DNA of 64,000 bases. Origin: Balaenoptera acutorostrata (taxonomy: Eukaryota; Chordata; Mammalia; Artiodactyla; Balaenopteridae). Numbering within the stretch: the stretch's first letter is position 1; every line of letters begins with the position of its first letter. The notes below the pieces were generated by a model. The model was given only the letters and a program-made list of their open reading frames with translations. It did not search any database and was not told where the DNA came from. This document shows, piece by piece, positions 1-12,929 of this stretch. Made by a program: the position numbers and the translations under genes. The stretch lies in NCBI RefSeq assembly GCF_949987535.1, contig NC_080081.1, forward strand, positions 47,404,973 through 47,468,972. Direction: 5' to 3'.

Positions 1-930
1 ATATTTGCATATCATATATCAGATAAGGAATTGATATCCAGAATAAATCAAAAACTCACACAACAACAACAACAACAAAATTAAAAATAGACAAAGGACT
101 TAAATACACATTTCTCCAAAGAAGATATACAAACAGCCAGTAAACATATGAAAAGATGCTAAACATCACTACGCACTAGGGAAATGCAAATCAAAACCAC
201 AATGATATTCCACTTCACACTTATTAGGATGGTTATTATCCAAAAAACATGAAATAACAAGGGTTGGCAGGGATGTCAAGAAATTGGATCACTTAAGCAT
301 TGCAGACGGGAATGTAAAATGGTGCAGCTGCTGTGGAAAACAATATAGCAGTTACTCAAAATATTAAACAGAATTACTATGCAATCCAGCAATCCTACTT
401 CTGAGTATAAACTCAAAAGAACTGAAAGCAGGAACTCAAGCAGATATTTGTACACCCATGTTCATAACACCTTTATTCACAATAGCCAAAAGGTGGAAAA
501 AACCCTAATGTCCATTAGTGGATGAATGCACAAAATGTGGCATTCACATACAACAGAATGCTATTCAGCCTTAAAAAGTTAGGAAATTCTGACACATGCT
601 ACAATATGGATGAACCTTGAAGACATTATGCTAAGTGAAATAAGCCAGACACAAAAGGACGAATACTATATGACTATACTATTATGAGGTAGCTAGAGCA
701 CAAAGTGGCCAGAGATTGGGAGGGGCGGATGGGAAGTTATTGTTTAACTGGTACAGAGTTTCAGTTTGAGAAGATAAAAAATTCTGGAGAGAGCTGGTTG
801 TGTAACAATAAGAATGTACTTAATGCCACTTAATTTTACACTTAAAAATGATTAAAATGTTACACTTTGTTATGGATACTTTATAATTTTTAAAAACAGA
901 AAAAATTACAAAAAAATTATCTGTCATAGG
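1..930 (+). mobile_element. L1 3' end (old, 5'-truncated or cut by the window edge)
   Basis: Decayed end of L1 ORF2 plus 3' UTR. The text for the '[14 protein letters not shown]' stretch (tttctccaaagaagatatac), the WWECK/WRTVW-like region and 'gctattcagccttaaaaag' are all recognisable. An A-rich end follows near 900-930. Stops and indels are frequent, so this is an old mammalian L1M-type copy, antisense to TDRD3. Confidence 0.8.
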
Positions 931-2349
931 AGGTGAGGGGGGGAGCACTAAAATGTTATAGAACTACATTACTTTACAAATTATATCTGCTACAGAACTC
1001 TCCAAAACCTATCTTTATCGTACTTTGAGGTTTGAGTTTTTCTTTTCGTCACCTGTCTATAACCAACTTGCTACAACTACAACACCTACACATGCTTTAA
1101 ATACTATCCAATGTTCTCTTCCCCCTCTATTTATTTTGCAAGAATGCCTAGGACCCCATTACTTCCAAAATTTACTCTATGGTTTATTATTTCTATGTGT
1201 ACATTTGATTTCTATGTGTTTCACCTGCCAGATGCTCAAGTAATTTGAACTCTCCATGATGTCTACAACACTATGGTTACCAAAATCAAAAAAACTATAA
1301 AACCAAAGAAAATTATTATCATATTAAGATGTTTTTAAACTCTTTTTCATGTAAATTTTTACTGGCCCCTAACAAGAAATACTAGCATGGCTTTCAGGAA
1401 ACAAAGTGCAAAAATATATAATAAAACCTTACAAGAATAACTGTCAAACTACTACTGATCCATGCATGTGTTTGTGTGTGTGTATGTGTGTGTGCTGGAG
1501 GTGAGGAAGTTCCTAGGAATGTCTGACTGATTTTACAATTAGTAAGGTAGTTCTGGCTGGGTTGTAAAAATTATGTATAATATGTTGGTCTGACTTGACA
1601 ACATCTTAACACACTTTTAAAAATCTCTAATGATAATGAAAATACAATATATCAACTTGTGAAAGGAAAAGATCACATGAAATGGGTGGGATTTCTCCAG
1701 GAAATTCAAAGTTCATAAACTTGGCTATTTATATAAAACTATCAAACCATTTCTGATTTACTTGTTTGTGCAACATTTTCAATCAAACAATGCAGTTATG
1801 GAATATTATCTTATATTTCATAGTATCTTATATAGTATATAATAGTATCTTATATTTCAGAGCAGCCCAAAGTGTAGCACATTAGTATCATAAGGAATGA
1901 GCACTAAGGAATAAAAAATGTGCCTAAATTTCCTTATCTATTTACATCCCAAACAGAGGCACTTTCAAACTTAGACGATAAAAAAGAGTAATTTATCTTA
2001 AAATACCAAAAGCTTGAAATATTGCTAGGCCCCTTGGCTCACTTTAGACAACAGACAAGATCTGAGAATGGCACAAAGACATGAATTCTAACTCAAAGAG
2101 TAATTAGCTCTATGTGCTTGTAATTCATTTATTTCACTATTATTTGTTATGATGTTTATTACATATAAGACTCAGGGCCACCACTTTGGAGATACAGGAA
2201 GGCTCAGATCCATCACCTATTAGTGGTCTAATCATAAAATAAGTTTAATGGTTCTTAAAGCCTATTTTCTGATCCATATGGTCATAACACTCTCTTACAA
2301 GACTGCTAGGTGAATTACATGATATACAGATACAGGAGTCCAGCTCAAG
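931..2349. other. TDRD3 intron, nothing assigned
   Basis: AT-rich sequence beyond the donor of the exon at 3570-3711 in the transcribed direction. It holds a short, impure (TG)n tract near 1470-1495. No exon, RNA gene or recognisable recent repeat was seen. Confidence 0.5.
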
Positions 2350-3045
2350 ACCTACACACTGTTCAACAAATATTTGTAGAATTGAATAAAGATAACACAA
2401 ACAAGAATTCTGACCTCAAAAAGCTTACAATCAAAGGAGATAAGAAATAAATATAATTTTAGTGCTAGATAAAAAGTAATATACTTCTTAATACAATGAA
2501 TAAAGTATTCAAGAATTCAATAAAGGAGCAATTACTTCATTTTGTGAAAAAAACGAGCACTTGTTTTGAGTCTAAAACCATGGGGATGAGAGAGAAACTA
2601 AGATGAATGTCTTAAAAGTGGGAAAATTTTTTTTCTTTTTCAAAAGTGCAACTGAGGAAAGCTTAGAGAATCAAAGAAAGAGTAAGTAGTTCCATTTAGC
2701 TAAAACAAAACCTATGTGAAAAAATTAAGAAAGTTGAAAAGGTAAACTGGAACTAGTGCTAAATTATAAATGACCTGAATCCCAGATTAAGGTATGTGAA
2801 ATAAAAGCAGGGTGTAGCATGGTCTGAATTATGTTGAAGATAATCTGGCAGAAGTACAATAAGTTAGAAGATGGAGAAAGGATATATGGTGGAACCAGTT
2901 AAAAGGCTACTGCAAGTAGTCCAGGCCAGAGACTTAAACTACAATAATGGCAATGGAACCTGACAGCAAGGGATTGACAAGAGATCTGACTGCAGAGGAT
3001 CAGTAAAACTGGTGGCTAGAAGCAAAGTAGAAGGACAATTACTAG
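2350..3045 (+). repeat. Ancient interspersed repeat (LINE-2-like, family uncertain)
   Basis: It opens like many old mammalian repeats (gttcaacaaatatttgtag, then 'cctcaaaaagcttacaatc'). It closes with 'ggctactgcaagtagtccaggccagagac', a phrase seen in a very common ancient mammalian repeat. Divergence is high. The assignment rests on these blocks and the family name is not certain. Confidence 0.45.
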
Positions 3046-3179
3046 ATAACCTAGATGACGAGGAGGATGAAGATACTGTTAACATAAATGGTGAAAACAT
3101 CAACTAATGTGACTAGGAAGACAAATGCAACAAGAACCCTTTCATTATAGTGAAATTCTAATTTGCTTTCACTTGTATC

Positions 3180-3194
3180 TGTGTGTGTGTGTGT
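3180..3194. repeat. (TG)n microsatellite, short
   Basis: A run of about seven GT units within TDRD3 intronic sequence. Confidence 0.8.
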
Positions 3195-3569
3195 AGATAA
3201 GACAAATACACATACATTATTCATATATATGCACAAACACTTGTTTTCTGAAGAAAGAATTATATACAGATACATTACACATATCTTATAACTGGTATCT
3301 TGGCAGTTTTGAAAACTCGTCAGTAAAGAATGGCCTTTAAAATATGTAATAAAATGTAACAAATACTGAAAATGACATCTGTTTTAGAAGAACAATATGC
3401 TTAAACAAAGGTAGATAGTTTCTGTAAAGATCACTGTGTTCCATTCTATTCAACTCTGGCATAAAGAACTAATTTTACTATCCATTATAGGAAGATCCCT
3501 TAAAACAGAGAATACAATAAAAAGAGTGTAGTGGTTTAAAAGTTCAAACCATTCTTAGTTTACACTTAC

Positions 3570-3711
3570 TCTCTGTAACTCCCATTTTTCAATAAGGTGT
3601 TCTACTTCACCGCCAAGAACTGTGGTGTTAGAATCATTCAAGAGCAGGAATCCATTTTTTATGTCCACAACGCCTGAAAGCTTAACTTTAGTTCCAGGTG
3701 GTGTGTTCAGG
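3570..3711 (-). CDS. TDRD3: TDRD3 exon: long-isoform residues ~118-165
   Basis: This 142-nt exon starts with the last base of the split Ser codon and continues for 47 codons, from [13 protein letters not shown] through [20 protein letters not shown] to [10 protein letters not shown]. These are the final strands and helix of the OB-fold that binds TOP3B. A long polypyrimidine tract (ctctttttttcctttgctttag) precedes it, and the strong donor gtaagt starts at 3569. The next exon, expected to begin SLSKHNR and lead towards the UBA domain, is not recognisable at lower coordinates, so the gene continues off the left edge. A CHR-type SINE starts about 235 bp away in the upstream intron. Intact, with one apparent substitution relative to human (SGVVD versus SGIVD). 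Confidence 0.96.
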
Positions 3712-3944
3712 CTAAAGCAAAGGAAAAAAAGAGTTAAAACACATTTAAGCTCCTTCCCCAAACTGGAATTCAGTCTTATACTGTGACCTGGTAAAATTCT
3801 TCAAAATGCACGAATGTGAAAACTATTTTTCAGGTGACTGGCTATATAGTGTGAATAGGTCATCAGGGAGGAAGTCAGAAGACCAGGTATAAGACTGTCA
3901 TTTTCTACCTTAATTTTTTTCTACATGTAAAAAAATATGGATAA

Positions 3945-4165
3945 GGACTTCCCCCTCGGTGGTCCAGTGGGTAAGACTCGGTGCTCCCAATGCAGGGGGC
4001 CCAGGTGTGATCCCTGGTCGGGGAACTACATCCCGTATGCATGCCGGAACTAAGGATCCTGCATGCTGCAATGAAGATCCCGCGTGCTGCAACTAGGCCC
4101 GAAGCAGCCAAAATAAATAAATAAATAAAAAATAAGTAAGTCAGTAAACAAACAAACAAATAAAT
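3945..4165 (+). mobile_element. CHR-2-type tRNA-derived SINE
   Basis: Begins 'ggacttccccctcggtggtccagtgggtaag', includes the A/B-box-like tRNA-derived head and 'ggtcggggaacta', and ends in (AAAT)n. The flanks aaaaatatggataa (left) and aaaaatatctggataa (right) look like a target-site duplication with a 2-bp indel. Non-autonomous and mobilised by L1. Antisense to TDRD3, about 235 bp upstream of the exon at 3570-3711. Confidence 0.9.
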
Positions 4166-6433
4166 AAAAAATATCTGGATAATAAAAATCACAGCTCACA
4201 AACTTATGGTAAAGATAAATAGAATAAAAGATATGAAAGTACTTTCTCAACCATGCCATGTTGTATAAATGTAAGATTTGCCCTTTTTGTCCCCTTCTGA
4301 GCTTTGTGCATTATTGCAAAGATATACTATGTTATAAAATTAAATTTCAATACAGAAGAGATATCAAACCAGTAATAATCTTAGACATTTAACACCTATA
4401 TGAGTTACTGTAATCCACACGAAACAATGCTCTTTTTGGTTAACTATCCAGTTAAAGATCAAATGAGAGTTATTTGCTCTAAAGCATACTGACTTCAAAA
4501 GTATTTTTTCATAATAGGTTAACATTATCAGATGTGGGGCAAACATTATAACACCATGACCCCTTTTACAAAAACCAGAGAAAAGATGTTTACCCTCCTA
4601 TCAATCTTTTAATAAAGGAAACAGTGGAAGAAATCCATTTCATCACATAGGTTTATTCTAAAGTAAAAGCACATATACCAAGCCCCACTGCATCTCTTCA
4701 CACATTCAGCAAGGGGTAAAGAACTCCAAATAGGAATAAAGATAGTCATAAAACACTTAGGATAAATTAGAAAATCATGCTGAAAGACTTCACATTGTCA
4801 CATTTTTAAAAGCTCATAAAATTCACCATGTGCTGATAAGTGCAATAGCAAATCAATGAAAGCACTGGTATCTCTGGCCTATTTTTAAGAAAGACAGTTG
4901 ATAAAATAGTTATTAACAAGAAGAAATAGAATATGCCTATTTTTAAGGTTTCAAAGAGCCCATATGGAGTAAGACATTATCTGGTAAAAATTATTCTGAG
5001 GACTCCAAGCTTAATCATTCTTAGTCATCCTATGTAACTTAGAAAACAAATGGTCATGGACAGCCTTGCCTAACCTAACTCTTAAGTAGAGAGCTGTGTG
5101 GTGGTAAATGTAGGAAACTTACTACAGTATCTATCAAACTTCAAGATGAACAACAACTGAATACACTTACACTAAGTGAAGTTTTTCCCAATTCCAGGTA
5201 ATCAGCAGATACAGATTTTCTAACTCTATAGTCATCATTTAGGGATAAATAAAAAACTAAGCACCAAGGGTACCAGGCTGCTATACTCTTTACCTCTAAA
5301 GAAATTATTAATGAATTACATCATTTATATAAGACCAATATGTGTTCTTTAAAACCATTTTCGCCAATAATTTCTAACACATTAGTAAATCGGAAATGAA
5401 ATGAAAATGTAAAAAACACAAATTAGCAACATAAGAAACTACAAAAGACCTTAAAAAATAGCAAGCAAATTACAGGGACATTTAAATTGTGATTTTTAAA
5501 ACTAAAAGCTAATCTGAAAGCAGATAATAAGCTAATTTTTTATGTAAAATAACTGTACCTTCCCCAAACTCTTTCTCTAACAGGTTAAGAAGGAAAACAT
5601 GGTGAATTACTTGAAGTTGGACATACAATTTCATTAAGATAATTGATAAAGAGTTCTATTCACAAAATTAAATTATAGTTCTATTCCCACAAAAGAATAA
5701 ATAGGTGCTAAAATTTTAATATAGTTTTTATTACATCACCTTCAGGGCCATAACTAACTCTTACTCAGAGAGCATACTGTGGTTTAATTAATACTTTATT
5801 CGCACTCCAAAGTTCCTTTATTCTCTCTTCATTGAAATTTAAAAAAAAAAAAACAGAACAAAAACAAAAATACAGTGAGAAGTGGGGCTGGAGGTAGGAT
5901 AGATGAATGGAAAGAAGCACCCCAGAGAAATGCAATGTCCAGTGGAGAAAACACATTCTACACCAGTTCCTGGTTTATCCTCTCTAGTGAGTTCTTCTAC
6001 CTTCCTTCTAAGATAACCAATAACCAAACTTATTTTGAAAATGGTCTCCCAAATTGTTCATATGTGAGAACAATTCTGTAAGCTGTTGTTTTTACAGCAC
6101 CAAAAGTAGACATGCTACTTCAATGATGAGTGAATGAGAAAGTAGCAACATTTTTTTTTTCAACAGTCAAACTGTAATAAATTCAACAAAAGAAAACAGC
6201 GTAAGGGACCCTCCTCTCTGGGTTGATCCTGTTTTCATTTACCTCAGAGAAATATACAGCAGTAAAATGAGAGAATGAGCCATTACATGGCAAGTCTTTC
6301 TTCTCAGGCATCTGTGAACTCCCTTGGAGGGGATCTGATTAAATTTGTCAAAGGAGGAAAGGCTGCGTTTCCTTTTATGGAAGTTTCTCCATAAAAGTAG
6401 GACTCTTTCTACTCTTCAAAAAAAAGACAACAT
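4166..6433. other. TDRD3 intron, nothing assigned
   Basis: AT-rich intronic sequence with no recognisable exon or recent repeat. An A-run near 5840-5853 is the only simple-sequence feature. Confidence 0.5.
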
Positions 6434-6745
6434 GGGCTTCCCTGGTGGCGCCGTGGTTAAGAATCCGCCTGCTAATGCAGGGGACACGGGTTCAAGCCCT
6501 GGTCTGGGAAGATCCCACATGCCACGGAGCAACTAGGCCCGTGAGCCACAACTACTGAGCCTGCGCGTCTGAAGCCTGTGCTCCGCAACAAGAGAGGCCA
6601 TGATAGTGAGAGGCCCGCGCACAGTGATGAAGAGTGGCCCCCACTTGCCGCAACTAGAGAAAGCCCTAGCACAGAAATGAAGACCCTACATAGCAATCAA
6701 TTAATCAATCAATCAATAAATCTTTAAAAAAAAACAAAAAAAACC
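6434..6745 (+). mobile_element. CHR-1-type SINE (long form)
   Basis: Full-length copy: 'gggcttccctggtggc' head, 'gatcccacatgccacgg', repeated 'gagccacaactactgag' motifs and an (AATC)n/A-rich tail. Antisense to TDRD3. The short open frames in this interval on both strands are SINE readings, not genes. Confidence 0.92.
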
Positions 6746-8011
6746 CAGAAAAATACAGCATAATCACAAAGTCAATATACCCCCCTTTGTATATGAAAAT
6801 CAACATTTTAGACGAATAAATATATCTTCTAAGGAAGAAGCCTCCCTCACTAAAGGCAGACACTAGTTGAAGGAAAAAAAAAAGAAATCATTGAACATGG
6901 CATACAAGGCCTCAACCTACCACATCTCCTCCCACATACTACAATGCCAATCACCTATGCTCCTCCAAGTGTAACTTTTCACTCATCTGCTATCAGGGTA
7001 CCATGTCTTTGCATGTGCTATTCCCCCCTCATCTCTCTCAAAACACCTATTCATATTTTAAGTCCCATTCCTGACTCCCCCAGGTAAAGGTAATTTTCTG
7101 AACTTCTATTCATTTCAGTTGATATATTTATTATAATCTGTATGCTGTGTGCTTACCTTATCATATAAGCTACTTGGAGACAAAATCTAAATTCTTTTTA
7201 AATACCTTTGTCCCTCCAGCACCGGATAAAGAGGCTGGAATAAATTCTTGGGCAGGAGAAAAGCAAGGTCTAGGCATTTACACTAAATGAAAAAGCTCAA
7301 AGGACCCTGAGCAGCACACAGCATATAAAATGACTAAGAAAAGGGGGGCGGTGTTTGCAAATGTCCAATGAAAATTCCCATCTCAGAAAACAGAGTTTAA
7401 ACTGATCTAATGGGGACACTGAGAATAAAGGTGACACTTTCTCTTGCTTCTCACTGCTTTTCTCCATTCCAACAGGCATGACTCTAAAAACCTCTTATGA
7501 AAAATAGCCAAAACAAAGATTTGGAAAATGTTTCCTTATGGAGTTCTTCCTCCTCTTAGAAAGTGGGGTGGCATACAAACCTCTCTAGCTTCAATCATTT
7601 CCCCCAAGAAAACTCATTTGCTTATAAACTTTTCTAGACTGCTAAACAGTGTAATGGATACAACTAACTGTCAAGGAAGAAATTGTAACATATTTAAAGA
7701 AATTTTTGTTCTGAAAAAATTTTAATGACCTAAAATTTAGTGATAAAATTGAAAAGCTTACTTTCCATGTAAGAACACCTTAAATTTCTGTTTTTAATTA
7801 TTAACTTTAAAAGTAAGGAGCAACTAACTCCATTTTAAACTATTTTTCTTTACAGATAAAGTAAAAATACAAACTCTTTAATTTATTCTGAAAAACTGTA
7901 ACATGCACTTAAGAGTTCATTCCTTCTTTTCAAAGGTCTTAAAAACAAAATCCAATGTGAACAGTACCTTTAAACACTTATAACAAATATACACCATAAA
8001 GTGCCAGTTAC
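6746..8011. other. TDRD3 intron, nothing assigned
   Basis: AT-rich sequence between a SINE and the donor of the exon at 8012-8172. No further exon was found. Confidence 0.5.
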
Positions 8012-8172
8012 CTTATTTTTGACATGTAACTAAATTCTACTGCTGTACAACTTATATGACCATCAGTCATCTGCAAACGCAGCATTCTTGGGGCAGCCTG
8101 AGATTCTTCATTATCCTTTGGTGCAGCAACATTGCGAATTTTTTGAATTTGCAAAACACATGGACCTTCAAG
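8012..8172 (-). CDS. TDRD3: TDRD3 exon: long-isoform residues ~65-118, with the short-isoform start Met
   Basis: This 161-nt exon encodes 53 codons plus two bases of a split Ser codon. It runs from [14 protein letters not shown] to VEFSYMSKI, the OB-fold core of TDRD3. The acceptor is cttttgacag and the donor gtaact at 8011. The ATG at 8085-8083 ([13 protein letters not shown]) corresponds to the first residue of the well-known 651-residue isoform. Human long and short forms differ by 93 residues, which fits this Met being residue 94. The exon can therefore act as internal coding sequence or as the start exon of a transcript from a downstream promoter. It reads cleanly into the exon at 3570-3711. 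Intact. Confidence 0.96.
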
Positions 8173-10245
8173 CTGTCAAAAGACAAACGAATAAATATCA
8201 CTTTTAGCCATAGCTTTGTTTTCACTTAAAATGTTTCTCTTTTCCTTAATGGTTATACTTTATTATTTATAATGATAACTTCAATTAAATAAGTTCAAAA
8301 TTTAAACTGTTACATACATCAGGGTGGTTTTTTTTTCTTTTGTATTTAAAGATAAAACTTCAAAAAAGTCTCCTGAAGAATATTTTTAATATAATTCTGA
8401 ATTCATTTTCAGAAAATAACAGGAAAAAACTCCAGGGAAAAAGTTATTTTTCTGAATTAAAGGTATATTAAAAGATGTTTTCAGTCTTATGTGCTCTAAA
8501 TTGTTCACATATACCCCCCCGTTCCACCCATGTACATTAGCAGACATTCTAGAATTAAAGAACTTGGTAATTTTTTAAGGGACATCAACTTTACAGCAGC
8601 ACTTGAAAGGAATGTTTTCTGTTCAAAAACATCAAGTTTAAAGTACACCTTCTTCTGGCATTAAAAAAAAAAAAATACATATTCCAAAATTTAAACTATA
8701 TAAAATCTAAGAAGTGTGAACTATACCTGACTTATTGTCACATTTCCTTTTTAAATGAGTTTAATGCTATGTTGTTATGCATTGGCAGTAAGGAGAATAA
8801 ACGTCCTATCTAGCCATATTTTAATCAAAGAGAAAAAGAAAACTGATGGGCTAACTAGCTATTGAATATTAAATTCAAAGTTTTTATATAATAAAACACT
8901 TATGTTGTAACTGGGGAATGAGAGCAAAATCTGCTTACATGTCTGAAAAATAAATTTAACATAAAGTAACACTTTCTACATTATAAAATATTATATCCAT
9001 TAAGTAGTATCATACTTACAAAGAAAAAAAAGCTTTTTGTTATAGCCTTTTAAGTAAAATCTTTCTGTATGCATTAGTTTAATTTTTATTTTCAGCAAAG
9101 AGAAATGTGAAATGACATTTACACAATTTCTTGAGTAAGCATGTTCCCAGGTTGACAAATTTCTACTTCATATTTACCAGTATCTTTCCTGAAAGGGAGT
9201 AATTTTGTTATAAATTTAGCCCTAGAGAATATAATTAGAGAAAAGAGATGAAACTTACATCTAATTTTCAAGTATGAAAAAAAAATTCTAAGTTAAAATA
9301 AGTCTAAAACCTTTAACAGATGTAGATAAGCTACTAATTCAGGATAAACTTTTTCTTTTACTTTTGCTAATGCCATTAAAATAAAGACATTTAAATTAAA
9401 CCAGAGGCATGTTACGGTTCTTATAATGTTCATCATTCTCTATATTCTACTACTCCCAATATTTTTAGCCTAGACACTGACAAATATTTAGCCTTTGCTT
9501 TACTAACCACATATAACTATTTAAATTTACATTTAAATTAATTAAAACTGAGTGAAATTAAAAATTCAATACTTCAGTCACACTGGTCACATTGAGTGTT
9601 CCATTATCTGCACAACACATATACAGACTGTCCTACATCACTGCAAAAAGTTCTATTAGACAATCAGTGGTGATCTAGACTTATGTGTTCCACAATGATA
9701 CTAGGGAGTGCACATCCATTGAAGTGTGGGAGGAAAACAATTGTCTCTATTTAATTCTTAGTAAGAAAGAAATTAAATGTTCCTAATACCTAATAATCAG
9801 AGCAACAAAGGCACTCTCATTCAGTCCATATGACATACAGGTCACAAGGCATCTTTATAGAATTGGGGGAAATCTACATCTCAAGGGTGTTGACATGGCA
9901 CCTTCACTGGTTTGTTTGCTTTCAATGTATTATGACAAACTGACATTTATTTGTGTGCAGTTAAGTGGATATACAGATATTACCTAGTTTTAACCATTAA
10001 TGATCACAAAATGGACAAGTGGCTTTAAAAGATTCTGCCAAAGAAACACAAATTGAAGATAATGCCAACAACGCAATCACAGAGGGGGAACAGGACCATT
10101 TTTGCTGATCTCCTACAACTGGTTGACCATGAGAACAAAAAGCTAGGAATGCTAGGGAGGAACACCTGATCCCAGATCTTGATGTTTCCTAGCAAGCAGC
10201 AAGTTTACTTATTTAATTACTCCAACTCCTGGCCTCTCCATCCCT
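8173..10245. other. TDRD3 intron, nothing assigned
   Basis: Start of the 21-kb intron. AT-rich with homopolymer A and T runs. No repeat or gene is clear enough to call. Confidence 0.5.
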
Positions 10246-10706
10246 TTTAGTGAATTAAATAGTGGCCCTGCCAAAAGATATATGTCCACCTGGAACCTGT
10301 AAACATAACCCTATTTGTGAAAAGGGACTTGGCATACCTAATTAAGATCAGTATCTAAAGATGAGATGATCCCAGATTAGGAGAAATACAATGATGAGCT
10401 TCTTTAGAAGAGAAGGGGAAATAAACACAAAGACACTGGGTATAAAGGCCATGGGAAGAAAAAAATGGGAGCAGAAATTGGAGTTACACATCTACAAGCC
10501 AAGGAACACCAAAGACTGCCCACAGCTACTGGAAGCTATGAGAGGGGTATGAAACAGACTCTCCTTCAGAGCCTCCGAAAGGAACCAACCCTGCTGACAC
10601 CTTGATTTTTGACTTCTGTCCCACAGAACTGTGAAAGAATAAATTTCTGTTGTTTTATGCCACCAAGTTCGTGGGAATTTGTTACAAAAGCCTCAGGAGA
10701 CTAACA
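10246..10706 (+). mobile_element. MLT1-like MaLR solo LTR
   Basis: Matches the MLT1 LTR layout: 'tggccctgccaaaagatat' near the start, 'acttggcatacctaattaag', a 'ggcagaaattggagt'-like centre, then 'aactgtgaaagaataaatttctgttgttttatgccacca' with the polyadenylation region, and an end at 'gactaacaca'. No internal coding region is attached. An old remnant of an endogenous retrovirus-like element. Confidence 0.8.
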
Positions 10707-12929
10707 CACCCATTTATGAAATGACTTATCTGATTGGGAAGAATATACTGTATATTTTGGGCTCATCCTCACCCTTTCTTTCTTGGGATCTAGGTAGGGA
10801 CCCTGAGGAGGAGGTACCTACTCAGCCTCTTCACTGGATTAGCACTGCAATAAGTGAGTGTACAAATCTGTCAGGTTTGTGGTTCAATTAATGCATCCAT
10901 TTGGCTCTCCCACCAAGCCACATCTCCCAAATTAATTTTTATCAGTAGTAAAGTTGATACTTTGGCCCACATCTGCCACTTCTTTCTTTCTCAATCGATT
11001 CAGAACCAAAGTAAAAAAGAAGGTACTATTTATTAGACTCTCCTTAGAAACTCCCAAATTACACACAGTCTTTTTATAATCAATTCTCAATTTGACTCAA
11101 CAGGCCTTAAGACTAGTTCCACAATTCAGAAAGATTCTATAAGTAAAATTACAGATATAACGATTTTTTTCATTATTATGTTTACAATATTCAGTTTATT
11201 ATCCTCTGTAGTCAAAAAATAGGGAAGTACTGGATCTAAATAAAACACAAATAGTAGAATAAAATGTTAAGATCCTAGATTAATTTCGCCTTTACATGAG
11301 CAATAAGGAGCAAGTAAAAGAAATTACTGTAAAAAATTTAAATAGGTAAGAAGAAAGATCTCTAATTCTAATAAACAATATCAAGTATACACCAGAGATA
11401 TTCTCTGGGGCCAGAAAAAAGTCATCCAGGCTTCATTCCTTCCTTTCCCTAGGTAGATGGACCTCTCTATTATCTGAACTCCTAACTAGTCATATCAATT
11501 GATATGGAATGTCAGATTTAAATGACTGTATTAGTTTATTAATTTATTGATCATATTAAATAACATTCTTGTTTACAATCAGACTCTCCAAAGTTTGGAT
11601 GACGTGGAACCACTTATCTATAGTCTGATCACACCTAGATAAATGGTTAAAACAGAATTTTTGAGGAATCAAGAAACGATCTAAATTTAGACATTCTATG
11701 ATACTACGAAAAATCTGCCAGCTATTTCTTTTTATAATCTTATCAATTTCCTTGAGAAATAAATTTCTCACTCTATCTATACCTAACAACGTAAGCATCA
11801 CATTTTCCATCAACACTAGCAACGGGGCCATATACTCAGAAGGAATCTATGAGTAAGTTCTGATAAATCTTCCATCATTATTGCAAAGTGGGTTAAAATT
11901 AAAAGAATAAAAAAGTTTCATTCTCCACAGTCCTTTTTAAGTACTTAAAATCATAATGTATTTCTTTACTCTGTTACTACTTCCAAAAGCATTTCCAGTG
12001 GCTTCAGTAGAGATTTTCTAGGGCTCATTTTTTCATCCACTCATATTTATACCAAGAGAAGTTTTTGCTGGACTATTCACATCTCTACCTGAGGATCCAA
12101 GCAACTGGGTAATGATTCAAGTGCCTTGGAATATGAAATAGTGGTTCTGCCTACAGCTGCTTTAAAAGCCTGAAGGATAAATTTTTATGACGCCCTCTTT
12201 CTCATCTACTTCTTTGCTCTGTTGAAATAACTCAATATCATTTTAACAAAATTTGATATTAATAAACATGGGGGCGGGACAGGAAGAAATCAGAAAAAAG
12301 TATCATTTGTCACACTCTGTACCATCCTAAGGATAGTATCAGACTCAAGAAAACTGGAACAAAAGAAAATTGTTTATTATAATGTTAGAAATTTCAGAAC
12401 TTTCCCCATGTCACCTATGCAGGCATCTATGGTAAGCCTCAATTTGGAGGACATTTTCCTCCAGAGAAAATCTATGTTTGCTTCTGATCGAAACAACACT
12501 GCAATTGAGAGCCTCAGCTTTCGGCCTGTGGAAAAGTAGCAAAGTTAACCTTAGCCAGAATCTCAACTCACTGTCAGTTAGTAGCACCACACTAGCTCCA
12601 TAATCCTTTCTATCAGCTTTCCTGATTCAGGTGCCCAAGATTTCCATGCAGAAAGATAAAGAAATATAAAATTATAAGAAAATATGATACAAGGAAATAA
12701 GCTACAAAATATGAGAATCATAAAAATATTTATTTTTTTAAAAAATTTAAGACTCTAAGGAGTTGAGAATTTGGAATTATCAAACACAGACTATAAAACA
12801 ATAAGCCTAATCTAGAGAATTTATATAGAACTGTGAACCTAACAACTAGGGAAAAAATATTCCCCTTAAGCAAGCATGTGACATATAAACATATATCAAG
12901 CCATAATGTAAGCCTCTATAAAATTTCAA
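10707..12929. other. TDRD3 intron, with one unexplained ORF
   Basis: AT-rich. Contains the 91-codon minus-strand open frame at 11556-11831 (separate entry). Nothing else recognised. Confidence 0.45.
11556..11831 (-). other. Unidentified 91-codon open frame, possible old retropseudogene fragment
   Basis: It begins MAPLLVLMENVMLTLLG and contains KEIDKIIKRNSWQIF and CFNHLSRCDQTIDKWF. Composition is less repetitive than chance frames in this AT-rich intron. About 300-400 bp upstream on the same strand, further protein-like stretches occur in shifted frames, such as SKEVDEKEGVIKIYPSGF and AAVGRTTISYSKALESL, separated by stops. No poly(A) tail is visible at the low-coordinate end. I do not recognise the family. 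It may be a decayed processed pseudogene, an old transposase fragment, or chance. No splice or promoter evidence supports an active gene. Confidence 0.25.

Noticed and set aside
3051..3362. 103-codon minus-strand frame next to TDRD3
   Set aside because: It crosses a (TG)n tract, has no fit with TDRD3, and splice signals do not support an exon.
3905..4259. Minus-strand frames of 60-95 codons
   Set aside because: They translate a CHR-2-type SINE and its (AAAT)n tail.
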